From Acanthacorydalis orientalis (Eukaryota; Arthropoda; Insecta; Megaloptera; Corydalidae), in assembly GCA_034766995.1 (NCBI GenBank), contig CM068323.1, positions 424,536 through 488,535 on the forward strand: a stretch of DNA of 64,000 bases. The letters are read 5' to 3'. The position numbers and the translations under genes were made by a program. A model generated the notes under the pieces. That model was not told where the DNA came from, made no database searches, and saw nothing but the letters and a program-made list of their open reading frames with translations. This document shows positions 1 to 14,700 of the stretch, piece after piece; within the stretch, counting starts at the first letter, position 1; each line of letters begins with the position of its first letter.

Positions 1-3000
1 TTCAAGCGAAAAAAACGTGTTTTTAGTGATAATATCACAAAATATCCCGATAATGTATACATATTTCGTATTATTTCGATTAAAGTAAGTTAGTTCTATA
101 CAATAGTAGCAAAATTTTTCGGCAAATCTTGATTCTGGTAGTTGAAAATCACGTTTATATGAAAAATATCGCAATTTCAAGCGAAAAAAACGTGTTTTTA
201 GTGATAATATCACAAAATATCCCGATAATGTATACATATTTCGTATTATTTCGATAAAAGTAAGTTAGTTCTATACAATAGTAGCAAAATTTTTCGGCAA
301 ATCTCGATTCTGGTAGTTGAAAATCACGTTTATATGAAAAATATCGCAATTTCAAGCGAAAAAAAACGTGTTTTTAGTGATAATATCACAAAATATCCCG
401 ATAATGTATACATATTTCGTATTATTTCGATTAAAGTAAGTTAGTTCTATACAATAGTAGCAAAATTTTTCGGCAAATCTCGATTCTGGTAGTTGAAAAT
501 CACGTTTATATGAAAAATATCGCAATTTCAAGCGAAAAAAAACGTGTTTTTAGTGATAATATCACAAAATATCCCGATAATGTATACATATTTCGTATTA
601 TTTCGATAAAAGTAAGTTAGTTCTATACAATAGTAGCAAAATTTTTCGGCAAATCTCGATTCTGGTAGTTGAAAATCACGTTTATATGAAAAATATCGCA
701 ATTTCAAGCGAAAAAAAACGTGTTTTTAGTGATAATATCACAAAATATCCCGATAATGTATACATATTTCGTATTATTTCGATTAAAGTAAGTTAGTTCT
801 ATACAATAGTAGCAAAATTTTTCGGCAAATCTCGATTCTGGTAGTTGAAAATCACGTTTATATGAAAAATATCGCAATTTCAAGCGAAAAAAACGTGTTT
901 TTAGTGATAATATCACAAAATATCCCGATAATGTATACATATTTCGTATTATTTCGATTAAAGTAAGTTAGTTCTATACAATAGTAGCAAAATTTTTCGG
1001 CAAATCTCGATTCTGGTAGTTGAAAATCACGTTTATATGAAAAATATCGCAATTTCAAGCGAAAAAAACGTGTTTTTAGTGATAATATCACAAAATATCC
1101 CGATAATGTATACATATTTCGTATTATTTCGATAAAAGTAAGTTAGTTCTATACAATAGTAGCAAAATTTTTCGGCAAATCTCGATTCTGGTAGTTGAAA
1201 ATCACGTTTATATGAAAAATATCGCAATTTCAAGCGAAAAAAAACGTGTTTTTAGTGATAATATCACAAAATATCCCGATAATGTATACATATTTCGTAT
1301 TATTTCGATTAAAGTAAGTTAGTTCTATACAATAGTAGCAAAATTTTTCGGCAAATCTCGATTCTGGTAGTTGAAAATCACGTTTATATGAAAAATATCG
1401 CAATTTCAAGCGAAAAAAACGTGTTTTTAGTGATAATATCACAAAATATCCCGATAATGTATACATATTTCGTATTATTTCGATAAAAGTAAGTTAGTTC
1501 TATACAATAGTAGCAAAATTTTTCGGCAAATCTCGATTCTGGTAGTTGAAAATCACGTTTATATGAAAAATATCGCAATTTCAAGCGAAAAAAAACGTGT
1601 TTTTAGTGATAATATCACAAAATATCCCGATAATGTATACATATTTCGTATTATTTCGATTAAAGTACGTTAGTTCTATACAATAGTAGCAAAATTTTTC
1701 GGCAAATCTCGATTCTGGTAGTTGAAAATCACGTTTATATGAAAAATATCGCAATTTCAAGCGAAAAAAACGTGTTTTTAGTGATAATATCACAAAATAT
1801 CCCGATAATGTATACATATTTCGTATTATTTCGATAAAAGTAAGTTAGTTCTATACAATAGTAGCAAAATTTTTCGGCAAATCTCGATTCTGGTAGTTGA
1901 AAATCACGTTTATATGAAAAATATCGCAATTTCAAGCGAAAAAAACGTGTTTTTAGTGATAATATCACAAAATATCCCGATAATGTATACATATTTCGTA
2001 TTATTTCGATAAAAGTAAGTTAGTTCTATACAATAGTAGCAAAATTTTTCGGCAAATCTCGATTCTGGTAGTTGAAAATCACGTTTATATGAAAAATATC
2101 GCAATTTCAAGCGAAAAAAAACGTGTTTTTAGTGATAATATCACAAAATATCCCGATAATGTATACATATTTCGTATTATTTCGATTAAAGTAAGTTAGT
2201 TCTATACAATAGTAGCAAAATTTTTCGGCAAATCTCGATTCTGGTAGTTGAAAATCACGTTTATATGAAAAATATCGCAATTTCAAGCGAAAAAAACGTG
2301 TTTTTAGTGATAATATCACAAAATATCCCGATAATGTATACATATTTCGTATTATTTCGATAAAAGTAAGTTAGTTCTATACAATAGTAGCAAAATTTTT
2401 CGGCAAATCTCGATTCTGGTAGTTGAAAATCACGTTTATATGAAAAATATCGCAATTTCAAGCGAAAAAAAACGTGTTTTTAGTGATAATATCACAAAAT
2501 ATCCCGATAATGTATACATATTTCGTATTATTTCGATTAAAGTAAGTTAGTTCTATACAATAGTAGCAAAATTTTTCGGCAAATCTCGATTCTGGTAGTT
2601 GAAAATCACGTTTATATGAAAAATATCGCAATTTCAAGCGAAAAAAACGTGTTTTTAGTGATAATATCACAAAATATCCCGATAATGTATACATATTTCG
2701 TATTATTTCGATAAAAGTAAGTTAGTTCTATACAATAGTAGCAAAATTTTTCGGCAAATCTCGATTCTGGTAGTTGAAAATCACGTTTATATGAAAAATA
2801 TCGCAATTTCAAGCGAAAAAAACGTGTTTTTAGTGATAATATCACAAAATATCCCGATAATGTATACATATTTCGTATTATTTCGATTAAAGTACGTTAG
2901 TTCTATACAATAGTAGCAAAATTTTTCGGCAAATCTCGATTCTGGTAGTTGAAAATCACGTTTATATGAAAAATATCGCAATTTCAAGCGAAAAAAACGT

Positions 3001-6000
3001 GTTTTTAGTGATAATATCACAAAATATCCCGATAATGTATACATATTTCGTATTATTTCGATTAAAGTAAGTTAGTTCTATACAATAGTAGCAAAATTTT
3101 TCGGCAAATCTCGATTCTGGTAGTTGAAAATCACGTTTATATGAAAAATATCGCAATTTCAAGCGAAAAAAAACGTGTTTTTAGTGATAATATCACAAAA
3201 TATCCCGATAATGTATACATATTTCGTATTATTTCGATTAAAGTACGTTAGTTCTATACAATAGTAGCAAAATTTTTCGGCAAATCTCGATTCTGGTAGT
3301 TGAAAATCACGTTTATATGAAAAATATCGCAATTTCAAGCGAAAAAAAACGTGTTTTTAGTGATAATATCACAAAATATCCCGATAATGTATACATATTT
3401 CGTATTATTTCGATTAAAGTAAGTTAGTTCTATACAATAGTAGCAAAATTTTTCGGCAAATCTCGATTCTGGTAGTTGAAAATCACGTTTATATGAAAAA
3501 TATCGCAATTTCAAGCGAAAAAAAACGTGTTTTTAGTGATAATATCACAAAATATCCCGATAATGTATACATATTTCGTATTATTTCGATTAAAGTAAGT
3601 TAGTTCTATACAATAGTAGCAAAATTTTTCGGCAAATCTCGATTCTGGTAGTTGAAAATCACGTTTATATGAAAAATATCGCAATTTCAAGCGAAAAAAA
3701 CGTGTTTTTAGTGATAATATCACAAAATATCCCGATAATGTATACATATTTCGTATTATTTCGATTAAAGTAAGTTAGTTCTATACAATAGTAGCAAAAT
3801 TTTTCGGCAAATCTCGATTCTGGTAGTTGAAAATCACGTTTATATGAAAAATATCGCAATTTCAAGCGAAAAAAACGTGTTTTTAGTGATAATATCACAA
3901 AATATCCCGATAATGTATACATATTTCGTATTATTTCGATAAAAGTAAGTTAGTTCTATACAATAGTAGCAAAATTTTTCGGCAAATCTCGATTCTGGTA
4001 GTTGAAAATCACGTTTATATGAAAAATATCGCAATTTCAAGCGAAAAAAACGTGTTTTTAGTGATAATATCACAAAATATCCCGATAATGTATACATATT
4101 TCGTATTATTTCGATTAAAGTAAGTTAGTTCTATACAATAGTAGCAAAATTTTTCGGCAAATCTCGATTCTGGTAGTTGAAAATCACGTTTATATGAAAA
4201 ATATCGCATTTCAAGCGAAAAAAACGTGTTTCTAGTGATAATATCACAAAATATCCCGATAATGTATACATATTTCGTATTATTTCGATTAAAGTAAGTT
4301 AGTTCTATACAATAGTAGCAAAATTTTTCGGCAAATCTCGATTCTGGTAGTTGAAAATCACGTTTATATGAAAAATATCGCAATTTCAAGCGAAAAAACG
4401 TGTTTTTAGTGATAATATCACAAAATATCCCGATAATGTATACATATTTCGTATTATTTCGATTAAAGTAAGTTAGTTCTATACAATAGTAGCAAAATTT
4501 TTCGGCAAATCTCGATTCTGGTAGTTGAAAATCACGTTTATATGAAAAATATCGCAATTTCAAGCGAAAAAAACGTGTTTTTAGTGATAATATCACAAAA
4601 TATCCCGATAATGTATACATATTTCGTATTATTTCGATTAAAGTAAGTTAGTTCTATACAATAGTAGCAAAATTTTTCGGCAAATCTCGATTCTGGTAGT
4701 TGAAAATCACGTTTATATGAAAAATATCGCAATTTCAAGCGAAAAAAAACGTGTTTTTAGTGATAATATCACAAAATATCCCGATAATGTATACATATTT
4801 CGTATTATTTCGATTAAAGTAAGTTAGTTCTATACAATAGTAGCAAAATTTTTCGGCAAATCTCGATTCTGGTAGTTGAAAATCACGTTTATATGAAAAA
4901 TATCGCAATTTCAAGCGAAAAAAACGTGTTTTTAGTGATAATATCACAAAATATCCCGATAATGTATACATATTTCGTATTATTTCGATTAAAGTAAGTT
5001 AGTTCTATACAATAGTAGCAAAATTTTTCGGCAAATCTCGATTCTGGTAGTTGAAAATCACGTTTATATGAAAAATATCGCAATTTCAAGCGAAAAAAAC
5101 GTGTTTTTAGTGATAATATCACAAAATATCCCGATAATGTATACATATTTCGTATTATTTCGATTAAAGTAAGTTAGTTCTATACAATAGTAGCAAAATT
5201 TTTCGGCAAATCTCGATTCTGGTAGTTGAAAATCACGTTTATATGAAAAATATCGCAATTTCAAGCGAAAAAAACGTGTTTTTAGTGATAATATCACAAA
5301 ATATCCCGATAATGTATACATATTTCGTATTATTTCGATAAAAGTAAGTTAGTTCTATACAATAGTAGCAAAATTTTTCGGCAAATCTCGATTCTGGTAG
5401 TTGAAAATCACGTTTATATGAAAAATATCGCAATTTCAAGCGAAAAAAACGTGTTTTTAGTGATAATATCACAAAATATCCCGATAATGTATACATATTT
5501 CGTATTATTTCGATTAAAGTAAGTTAGTTCTATACAATAGTAGCAAAATTTTTCGGCAAATCTCGATTCTGGTAGTTGAAAATCACGTTTATATGAAAAA
5601 TATCGCAATTTCAAGCGAAAAAAACGTGTTTTTAGTGATAATATCACAAAATATCCCGATAATGTATACATATTTCGTATTATTTCGATAAAAGTAAGTT
5701 AGTTCTATACAATAGTAGCAAAATTTTTCGGCAAATCTCGATTCTGGTAGTTGAAAATCACGTTTATATGAAAAATATCGCAATTTCAAGCGAAAAAAAA
5801 CGTGTTTTTAGTGATAATATCACAAAATATCCCGATAATGTATACATATTTCGTATTATTTCGATAAAAGTAAGTTAGTTCTATACAATAGTAGCAAAAT
5901 TTTTCGGCAAATCTCGATTCTGGTAGTTGAAAATCACGTTTATATGAAAAATATCGCAATTTCAAGCGAAAAAAAACGTGTTTTTAGTGATAATATCACA

Positions 6001-9000
6001 AAATATCCCGATAATGTATACATATTTCGTATTATTTCGATTAAAGTACGTTAGTTCTATACAATAGTAGCAAAATTTTTCGGCAAATCTCGATTCTGGT
6101 AGTTGAAAATCACGTTTATATGAAAAATATCGCAATTTCAAGCGAAAAAAACGTGTTTTTAGTGATAATATCACAAAATATCCCGATAATGTATACATAT
6201 TTCGTATTATTTCGATTAAAGTACGTTAGTTCTATACAATAGTAGCAAAATTTTTCGGCAAATCTCGATTCTGGTAGTTGAAAATCACGTTTATATGAAA
6301 AATATCGCAATTTCAAGCGAAAAAAAACGTGTTTTTAGTGATAATATCACAAAATATCCCGATAATGTATACATATTTCGTATTATTTCGATAAAAGTAA
6401 GTTAGTTCTATACAATAGTAGCAAAATTTTTCGGCAAATCTCGATTCTGGTAGTTGAAAATCACGTTTATATGAAAAATATCGCAATTTCAAGCGAAAAA
6501 AACGTGTTTTTAGTGATAATATCACAAAATATCCCGATAATGTATACATATTTCGTATTATTTCGATTAAAGTAAGTTAGTTCTATACAATAGTAGCAAA
6601 ATTTTTCGGCAAATCTCGATTCTGGTAGTTGAAAATCACGTTTATATGAAAAATATCGCAATTTCAAGCGAAAAAAACGTGTTTTTAGTGATAATATCAC
6701 AAAATATCCCGATAATGTATACATATTTCGTATTATTTCGATTAAAGTAAGTTAGTTCTATACAATAGTAGCAAAATTTTTCGGCAAATCTCGATTCTGG
6801 TAGTTGAAAATCACGTTTATATGAAAAATATCGCAATTTCAAGCGAAAAAAAACGTGTTTTTAGTGATAATATCACAAAATATCCCGATAATGTATACAT
6901 ATTTCGTATTATTTCGATAAAAGTAAGTTAGTTCTATACAATAGTAGCAAAATTTTTCGGCAAATCTCGATTCTGGTAGTTGAAAATCACGTTTATATGA
7001 AAAATATCGCAATTTCAAGCGAAAAAAACGTGTTTTTAGTGATAATATCACAAAATATCCCGATAATGTATACATATTTCGTATTATTTCGATAAAAGTA
7101 AGTTAGTTCTATACAATAGTAGCAAAATTTTTCGGCAAATCTCGATTCTGGTAGTTGAAAATCACGTTTATATGAAAAATATCGCAATTTCAAGCGAAAA
7201 AAACGTGTTTTTAGTGATAATATCACAAAATATCCCGATAATGTATACATATTTCGTATTATTTCGATTAAAGTAAGTTAGTTCTATACAATAGTAGCAA
7301 AATTTTTCGGCAAATCTCGATTCTGGTAGTTGAAAATCACGTTTATATGAAAAATATCGCAATTTCAAGCGAAAAAAACGTGTTTTTAGTGATAATATCA
7401 CAAAATATCCCGATAATGTATACATATTTCGTATTATTTCGATTAAAGTAAGTTAGTTCTATACAATAGTAGCAAAATTTTTCGGCAAATCTTGATTCTG
7501 GTAGTTGAAAATCACGTTTATATGAAAAATATCGCAATTTCAAGCGAAAAAAACGTGTTTTTAGTGATAATATCACAAAATATCCCGATAATGTATACAT
7601 ATTTCGTATTATTTCGATAAAAGTAAGTTAGTTCTATACAATAGTAGCAAAATTTTTCGGCAAATCTCGATTCTGGTAGTTGAAAATCACGTTTATATGA
7701 AAAATATCGCAATTTCAAGCGAAAAAAACGTGTTTTTAGTGATAATATCACAAAATATCCCGATAATGTATACATATTTCGTATTATTTCGATTAAAGTA
7801 CGTTAGTTCTATACAATAGTAGCAAAATTTTTCGGCAAATCTCGATTCTGGTAGTTGAAAATCACGTTTATATGAAAAATATCGCAATTTCAAGCGAAAA
7901 AAACGTGTTTTTAGTGATAATATCACAAAATATCCCGATAATGTATACATATTTCGTATTATTTCGATAAAAGTAAGTTAGTTCTATACAATAGTAGCAA
8001 AATTTTTCGGCAAATCTCGATTCTGGTAGTTGAAAATCACGTTTATATGAAAAATATCGCAATTTCAAGCGAAAAAAACGTGTTTTTAGTGATAATATCA
8101 CAAAATATCCCGATAATGTATACATATTTCGTATTATTTCGATTAAAGTACGTTAGTTCTATACAATAGTAGCAAAATTTTTCGGCAAATCTCGATTCTG
8201 GTAGTTGAAAATCACGTTTATATGAAAAATATCGCAATTTCAAGCGAAAAAAAACGTGTTTTTAGTGATAATATCACAAAATATCCCGATAATGTATACA
8301 TATTTCGTATTATTTCGATTAAAGTAAGTTAGTTCTATACAATAGTAGCAAAATTTTTCGGCAAATCTCGATTCTGGTAGTTGAAAATCACGTTTATATG
8401 AAAAATATCGCAATTTCAAGCGAAAAAAACGTGTTTTTAGTGATAATATCACAAAATATCCCGATAATGTATACATATTTCGTATTATTTCGATTAAAGT
8501 AAGTTAGTTCTATACAATAGTAGCAAAATTTTTCGGCAAATCTCGATTCTGGTAGTTGAAAATCACGTTTATATGAAAAATATCGCAATTTCAAGCGAAA
8601 AAAACGTGTTTTTAGTGATAATATCACAAAATATCCCGATAATGTATACATATTTCGTATTATTTCGATTAAAGTAAGTTAGTTCTATACAATAGTAGCA
8701 AAATTTTTCGGCAAATCTCGATTCTGGTAGTTGAAAATCACGTTTATATGAAAAATATCGCAATTTCAAGCGAAAAAAACGTGTTTTTAGTGATAATATC
8801 ACAAAATATCCCGATAATGTATACATATTTCGTATTATTTCGATAAAAGTAAGTTAGTTCTATACAATAGTAGCAAAATTTTTCGGCAAATCTCGATTCT
8901 GGTAGTTGAAAATCACGTTTATATGAAAAATATCGCAATTTCAAGCGAAAAAAACGTGTTTTTAGTGATAATATCACAAAATATCCCGATAATGTATACA

Positions 9001-11720
9001 TATTTCGTATTATTTCGATTAAAGTAAGTTAGTTCTATACAATAGTAGCAAAATTTTTCGGCAAATCTCGATTCTGGTAGTTGAAAATCACGTTTATATG
9101 AAAAATATCGCAATTTCAAGCGAAAAAAACGTGTTTTTAGTGATAATATCACAAAATATCCCGATAATGTATACATATTTCGTATTATTTCGATAAAAGT
9201 AAGTTAGTTCTATACAATAGTAGCAAAATTTTTCGGCAAATCTCGATTCTGGTAGTTGAAAATCACGTTTATATGAAAAATATCGCAATTTCAAGCGAAA
9301 AAAACGTGTTTTTAGTGATAATATCACAAAATATCCCGATAATGTATACATATTTCGTATTATTTCGATAAAAGTAAGTTAGTTCTATACAATAGTAGCA
9401 AAATTTTTCGGCAAATCTCGATTCTGGTAGTTGAAAATCACGTTTATATGAAAAATATCGCAATTTCAAGCGAAAAAAAACGTGTTTTTAGTGATAATAT
9501 CACAAAATATCCCGATAATGTATACATATTTCGTATTATTTCGATAAAAGTAAGTTAGTTCTATACAATAGTAGCAAAATTTTTCGGCAAATCTCGATTC
9601 TGGTAGTTGAAAATCACGTTTATATGAAAAATATCGCAATTTCAAGCGAAAAAAAACGTGTTTTTAGTGATAATATCACAAAATATCCCGATAATGTATA
9701 CATATTTCGTATTATTTCGATTAAAGTAAGTTAGTTCTATACAATAGTAGCAAAATTTTTCGGCAAATCTCGATTCTGGTAGTTGAAAATCACGTTTATA
9801 TGAAAAATATCGCAATTTCAAGCGAAAAAAAACGTGTTTTTAGTGATAATATCACAAAATATCCCGATAATGTATACATATTTCGTATTATTTCGATTAA
9901 AGTAAGTTAGTTCTATACAATAGTAGCAAAATTTTTCGGCAAATCTCGATTCTGGTAGTTGAAAATCACGTTTATATGAAAAATATCGCAATTTCAAGCG
10001 AAAAAAACGTGTTTTTAGTGATAATATCACAAAATATCCCGATAATGTATACATATTTCGTATTATTTCGATAAAAGTAAGTTAGTTCTATACAATAGTA
10101 GCAAAATTTTTCGGCAAATCTCGATTCTGGTAGTTGAAAATCACGTTTATATGAAAAATATCGCAATTTCAAGCGAAAAAAAACGTGTTTTTAGTGATAA
10201 TATCACAAAATATCCCGATAATGTATACATATTTCGTATTATTTCGATTAAAGTAAGTTAGTTCTATACAATAGTAGCAAAATTTTTCGGCAAATCTCGA
10301 TTCTGGTAGTTGAAAATCACGTTTATATGAAAAATATCGCAATTTCAAGCGAAAAAAACGTGTTTTTAGTGATAATATCACAAAATATCCCGATAATGTA
10401 TACATATTTCGTATTATTTCGATAAAAGTAAGTTAGTTCTATACAATAGTAGCAAAATTTTTCGGCAAATCTCGATTCTGGTAGTTGAAAATCACGTTTA
10501 TATGAAAAATATCGCAATTTCAAGCGAAAAAAAACGTGTTTTTAGTGATAATATCACAAAATATCCCGATAATGTATACATATTTCGTATTATTTCGATT
10601 AAAGTACGTTAGTTCTATACAATAGTAGCAAAATTTTTCGGCAAATCTCGATTCTGGTAGTTGAAAATCACGTTTATATGAAAAATATCGCAATTTCAAG
10701 CGAAAAAAAACGTGTTTTTAGTGATAATATCACAAAATATCCCGATAATGTATACATATTTCGTATTATTTCGATAAAAGTAAGTTAGTTCTATACAATA
10801 GTAGCAAAATTTTTCGGCAAATCTCGATTCTGGTAGTTGAAAATCACGTTTATATGAAAAATATCGCAATTTCAAGCGAAAAAAAACGTGTTTTTAGTGA
10901 TAATATCACAAAATATCCCGATAATGTATACATATTTCGTATTATTTCGATTAAAGTACGTTAGTTCTATACAATAGTAGCAAAATTTTTCGGCAAATCT
11001 CGATTCTGGTAGTTGAAAATCACGTTTATATGAAAAATATCGCAATTTCAAGCGAAAAAAAACGTGTTTTTAGTGATAATATCACAAAATATCCCGATAA
11101 TGTATACATATTTCGTATTATTTCGATAAAAGTAAGTTAGTTCTATACAATAGTAGCAAAATTTTTCGGCAAATCTCGATTCTGGTAGTTGAAAATCACG
11201 TTTATATGAAAAATATCGCAATTTCAAGCGAAAAAAACGTGTTTTTAGTGATAATATCACAAAATATCCCGATAATGTATACATATTTCGTATTATTTCG
11301 ATAAAAGTAAGTTAGTTCTATACAATAGTAGCAAAATTTTTCGGCAAATCTCGATTCTGGTAGTTGAAAATCACGTTTATATGAAAAATATCGCAATTTC
11401 AAGCGAAAAAACGTGTTTTTAGTGATAATATCACAAAATATCCCGATAATGTATACATATTTCGTATTATTTCGATAAAAGTAAGTTAGTTCTATACAAT
11501 AGTAGCAAAATTTTTCGGCAAATCTCGATTCTGGTAGTTGAAAATCACGTTTATATGAAAAATATCGCAATTTCAAGCGAAAAAACGTGTTTTTAGTGAT
11601 AATATCACAAAATATCCCGATAATGTATACATATTTCGTATTATTTCGATTAAAGTACGTTAGTTCTATACAATAGTAGCAAAATTTTTCGGCAAATCTC
11701 GATTCTGGTAGTTGAAAATC
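1..11720. repeat. Satellite subfamily block A
   Basis: All monomers here read gaaaaatatcgc and cccgataatgtatac. They vary mainly at one site (cgattaaag versus cgataaaag), in the A-run length, and in an occasional gtacgtt for gtaagtt. In several stretches (for example about 1,033-1,740 and 1,910-2,620) the two site variants alternate with the 175/176 length difference, giving a 351-bp dimer. One monomer near 4,200 has a lost A and a C in the gttttt run. The block ends at a monomer with a unique one-base loss (caccttatatg, about 11,722). Confidence 0.85.
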
Positions 11721-14700
11721 ACCTTATATGAAAAATATCGCAATTTCAAGCGAAAAAAACGTGTTTTTAGTGATAATATCACAAAATATCCCGATAATGT
11801 ATACATATTTCGTATTATTTCGATAAAAGTAAGTTAGTTCTATACAATAGTAGCAAAATTTTTCGGCAAATCTCGATTCTGGTAGTTGAAAATCACGTTT
11901 ATATGAAATATATCGCAATTTCAAGCGAAAAAAAACGTGTTTTTAGTGATAATATCACAAAATATCCCGATAATGTATACATATTTCGTATTATTTCGAT
12001 AAAAGTAAGTTAGTTCTATACAATAGTAGCAAAATTTTTCGGCAAATCTCGATTCTGGTAGTTGAAAATCACGTTTATATGAAAAATATCGCAATTTCAA
12101 GCGAAAAAAACGTGTTTTTAGTGATAATATCACAAAATATCCCAAAAATCTATACATATTTCGTATTATTTCGATAAAAGTAAGTTAGTTCTATACAATA
12201 GTAGCAAAATTTTTCGGCAAATCTCGATTCTGGTAGTTGAAAATCACGTTTATATGAAATATATCGCAATTTCAAGCGAAAAAAACGTGTTTTTAGTGAT
12301 AATATCACAAAATATCCCGATAATGTATACATATTTCGTATTATTTCGATAAAAGTAAGTTAGTTCTATACAATAGTAGCAAAATTTTTCGGCAAATCTC
12401 GATTCTGGTAGTTGAAAATCACGTTTATATGAAATATATCGCAATTTCAAGCGAAAAAAACGTGTTTTTAGTGATAATATCACAAAATATCCCAAAAATG
12501 TATACATATTTCGTATTATTTCGATAAAAGTAAGTTAGTTCTATACAATAGTAGCAAAATTTTTCGGCAAATCTCGATTCTGGTAGTTGAAAATCACGTT
12601 TATATGAAAAATATCGCAATTTCAAGCGAAAAAAACGTGTTTTTAGTGATAATATCACAAAATATCCCAAAAATGTATACATATTTCGTATTATTTCGAT
12701 AAAAGTAAGTTAGTTCTATACAATAGTAGCAAAATTTTTCGGCAAATCTCGATTCTGGTAGTTGAAAATCACGTTTATATGAAATATATCGCAATTTCAA
12801 GCGAAAAAAACGTGTTTTTAGTGATAATATCACAAAATATCCCGATAATGTATACATATTTCGTATTATTTCGATAAAAGTAAGTTAGTTCTATACAATA
12901 GTAGCAAAATTTTTCGGCAAATCTCGATTCTGGTAGTTGAAAATCACGTTTATATGAAATATATCGCAATTTCAAGCGAAAAAAACGTGTTTTTAGTGAT
13001 AATATCACAAAATATCCCGAAAATGTATACATATTTCGTATTATTTCGATAAAAGTAAGTTAGTTCTATACAATAGTAGCAAAATTTTTCGGCAAATCTC
13101 GATTCTGGTAGTTGAAAATCACGTTTATATGAAATATATCGCAATTTCAAGCGAAAAAAACGTGTTTTTAGTGATAATATCACAAAATATCCCGATAATG
13201 TATACATATTTCGTATTATTTCGATAAAAGTAAGTTAGTTCTATACAATAGTAGCAAAATTTTTCGGCAAATCTCGATTCTGGTAGTTGAAAATCACGTT
13301 TATATGAAATATATCGCAATTTCAAGCGAAAAAAACGTGTTTTTAGTGATAATATCACAAAATATCCCAAAATGTATACATATTTCGTATTATTTCGATA
13401 AAAGTAAGTTAGTTCTATACAATAGTAGCAAAATTTTTCGGCAAATCTCGATTCTGGTAGTTGAAAATCACGTTTATATGAAATATATCGCAATTTCAAG
13501 CGAAAAAAACGTGTTTTTAGTGATAATATCACAAAATATCCCAAAATGTATACATATTTCGTATTATTTCGATAAAAGTAAGTTAGTTCTATACAATAGT
13601 AGCAAAATTTTTCGGCAAATCTCGATTCTGGTAGTTGAAAATCACGTTTATATGAAATATATCGCAATTTCAAGCGAAAAAAACGTGTTTTTAGTGATAA
13701 TATCACAAAATATCCCAATAATGTATACATATTTCGTATTATTTCGATAAAAGTAAGTTAGTTCTATACAATAGTAGCAAAATTTTTCGGCAAATCTCGA
13801 TTCTGGTAGTTGAAAATCACGTTTATATGAAATATATCGCAATTTCAAGCGAAAAAAAACGTGTTTTTAGTGATAATATCACAAAATATCCCGATAATGT
13901 ATACATATTTCGTATTATTTCGATAAAAGTAAGTTAGTTCTATACAATAGTAGCAAAATTTTTCGGCAAATCTCGATTCTGGTAGTTGAAAATCACGTTT
14001 ATATGAAATATATCGCAATTTCAAGCGAAAAAAACGTGTTTTTAGTGATAATATCACAAAATATCCCAAAAATCTATACATATTTCGTATTATTTCGATA
14101 AAAGTAAGTTAGTTCTATACAATAGTAGCAAAATTTTTCGGCAAATCTCGATTCTGGTAGTTGAAAATCACGTTTATATGAAATATATCGCAATTTCAAG
14201 CGAAAAAAACGTGTTTTTAGTGATAATATCACAAAATATCCCGATAATGTATACATATTTCGTATTATTTCGATAAAAGTAAGTTAGTTCTATACAATAG
14301 TAGCAAAATTTTTCGGCAAATCTCGATTCTGGTAGTTGAAAATCACGTTTATATGAAATATATCGCAATTTCAAGCGAAAAAAACGTGTTTTTAGTGATA
14401 ATATCACAAAATATCCCGATAATGTATACATATTTCGTATTATTTCGATAAAAGTAAGTTAGTTCTATACAATAGTAGCAAAATTTTTCGGCAAATCTCG
14501 ATTCTGGTAGTTGAAAATCACGTTTATATGAAATATATCGCAATTTCAAGCGAAAAAAACGTGTTTTTAGTGATAATATCACAAAATATCCCGATAATGT
14601 ATACATATTTCGTATTATTTCGATAAAAGTAAGTTAGTTCTATACAATAGTAGCAAAATTTTTCGGCAAATCTCGATTCTGGTAGTTGAAAATCACGTTT

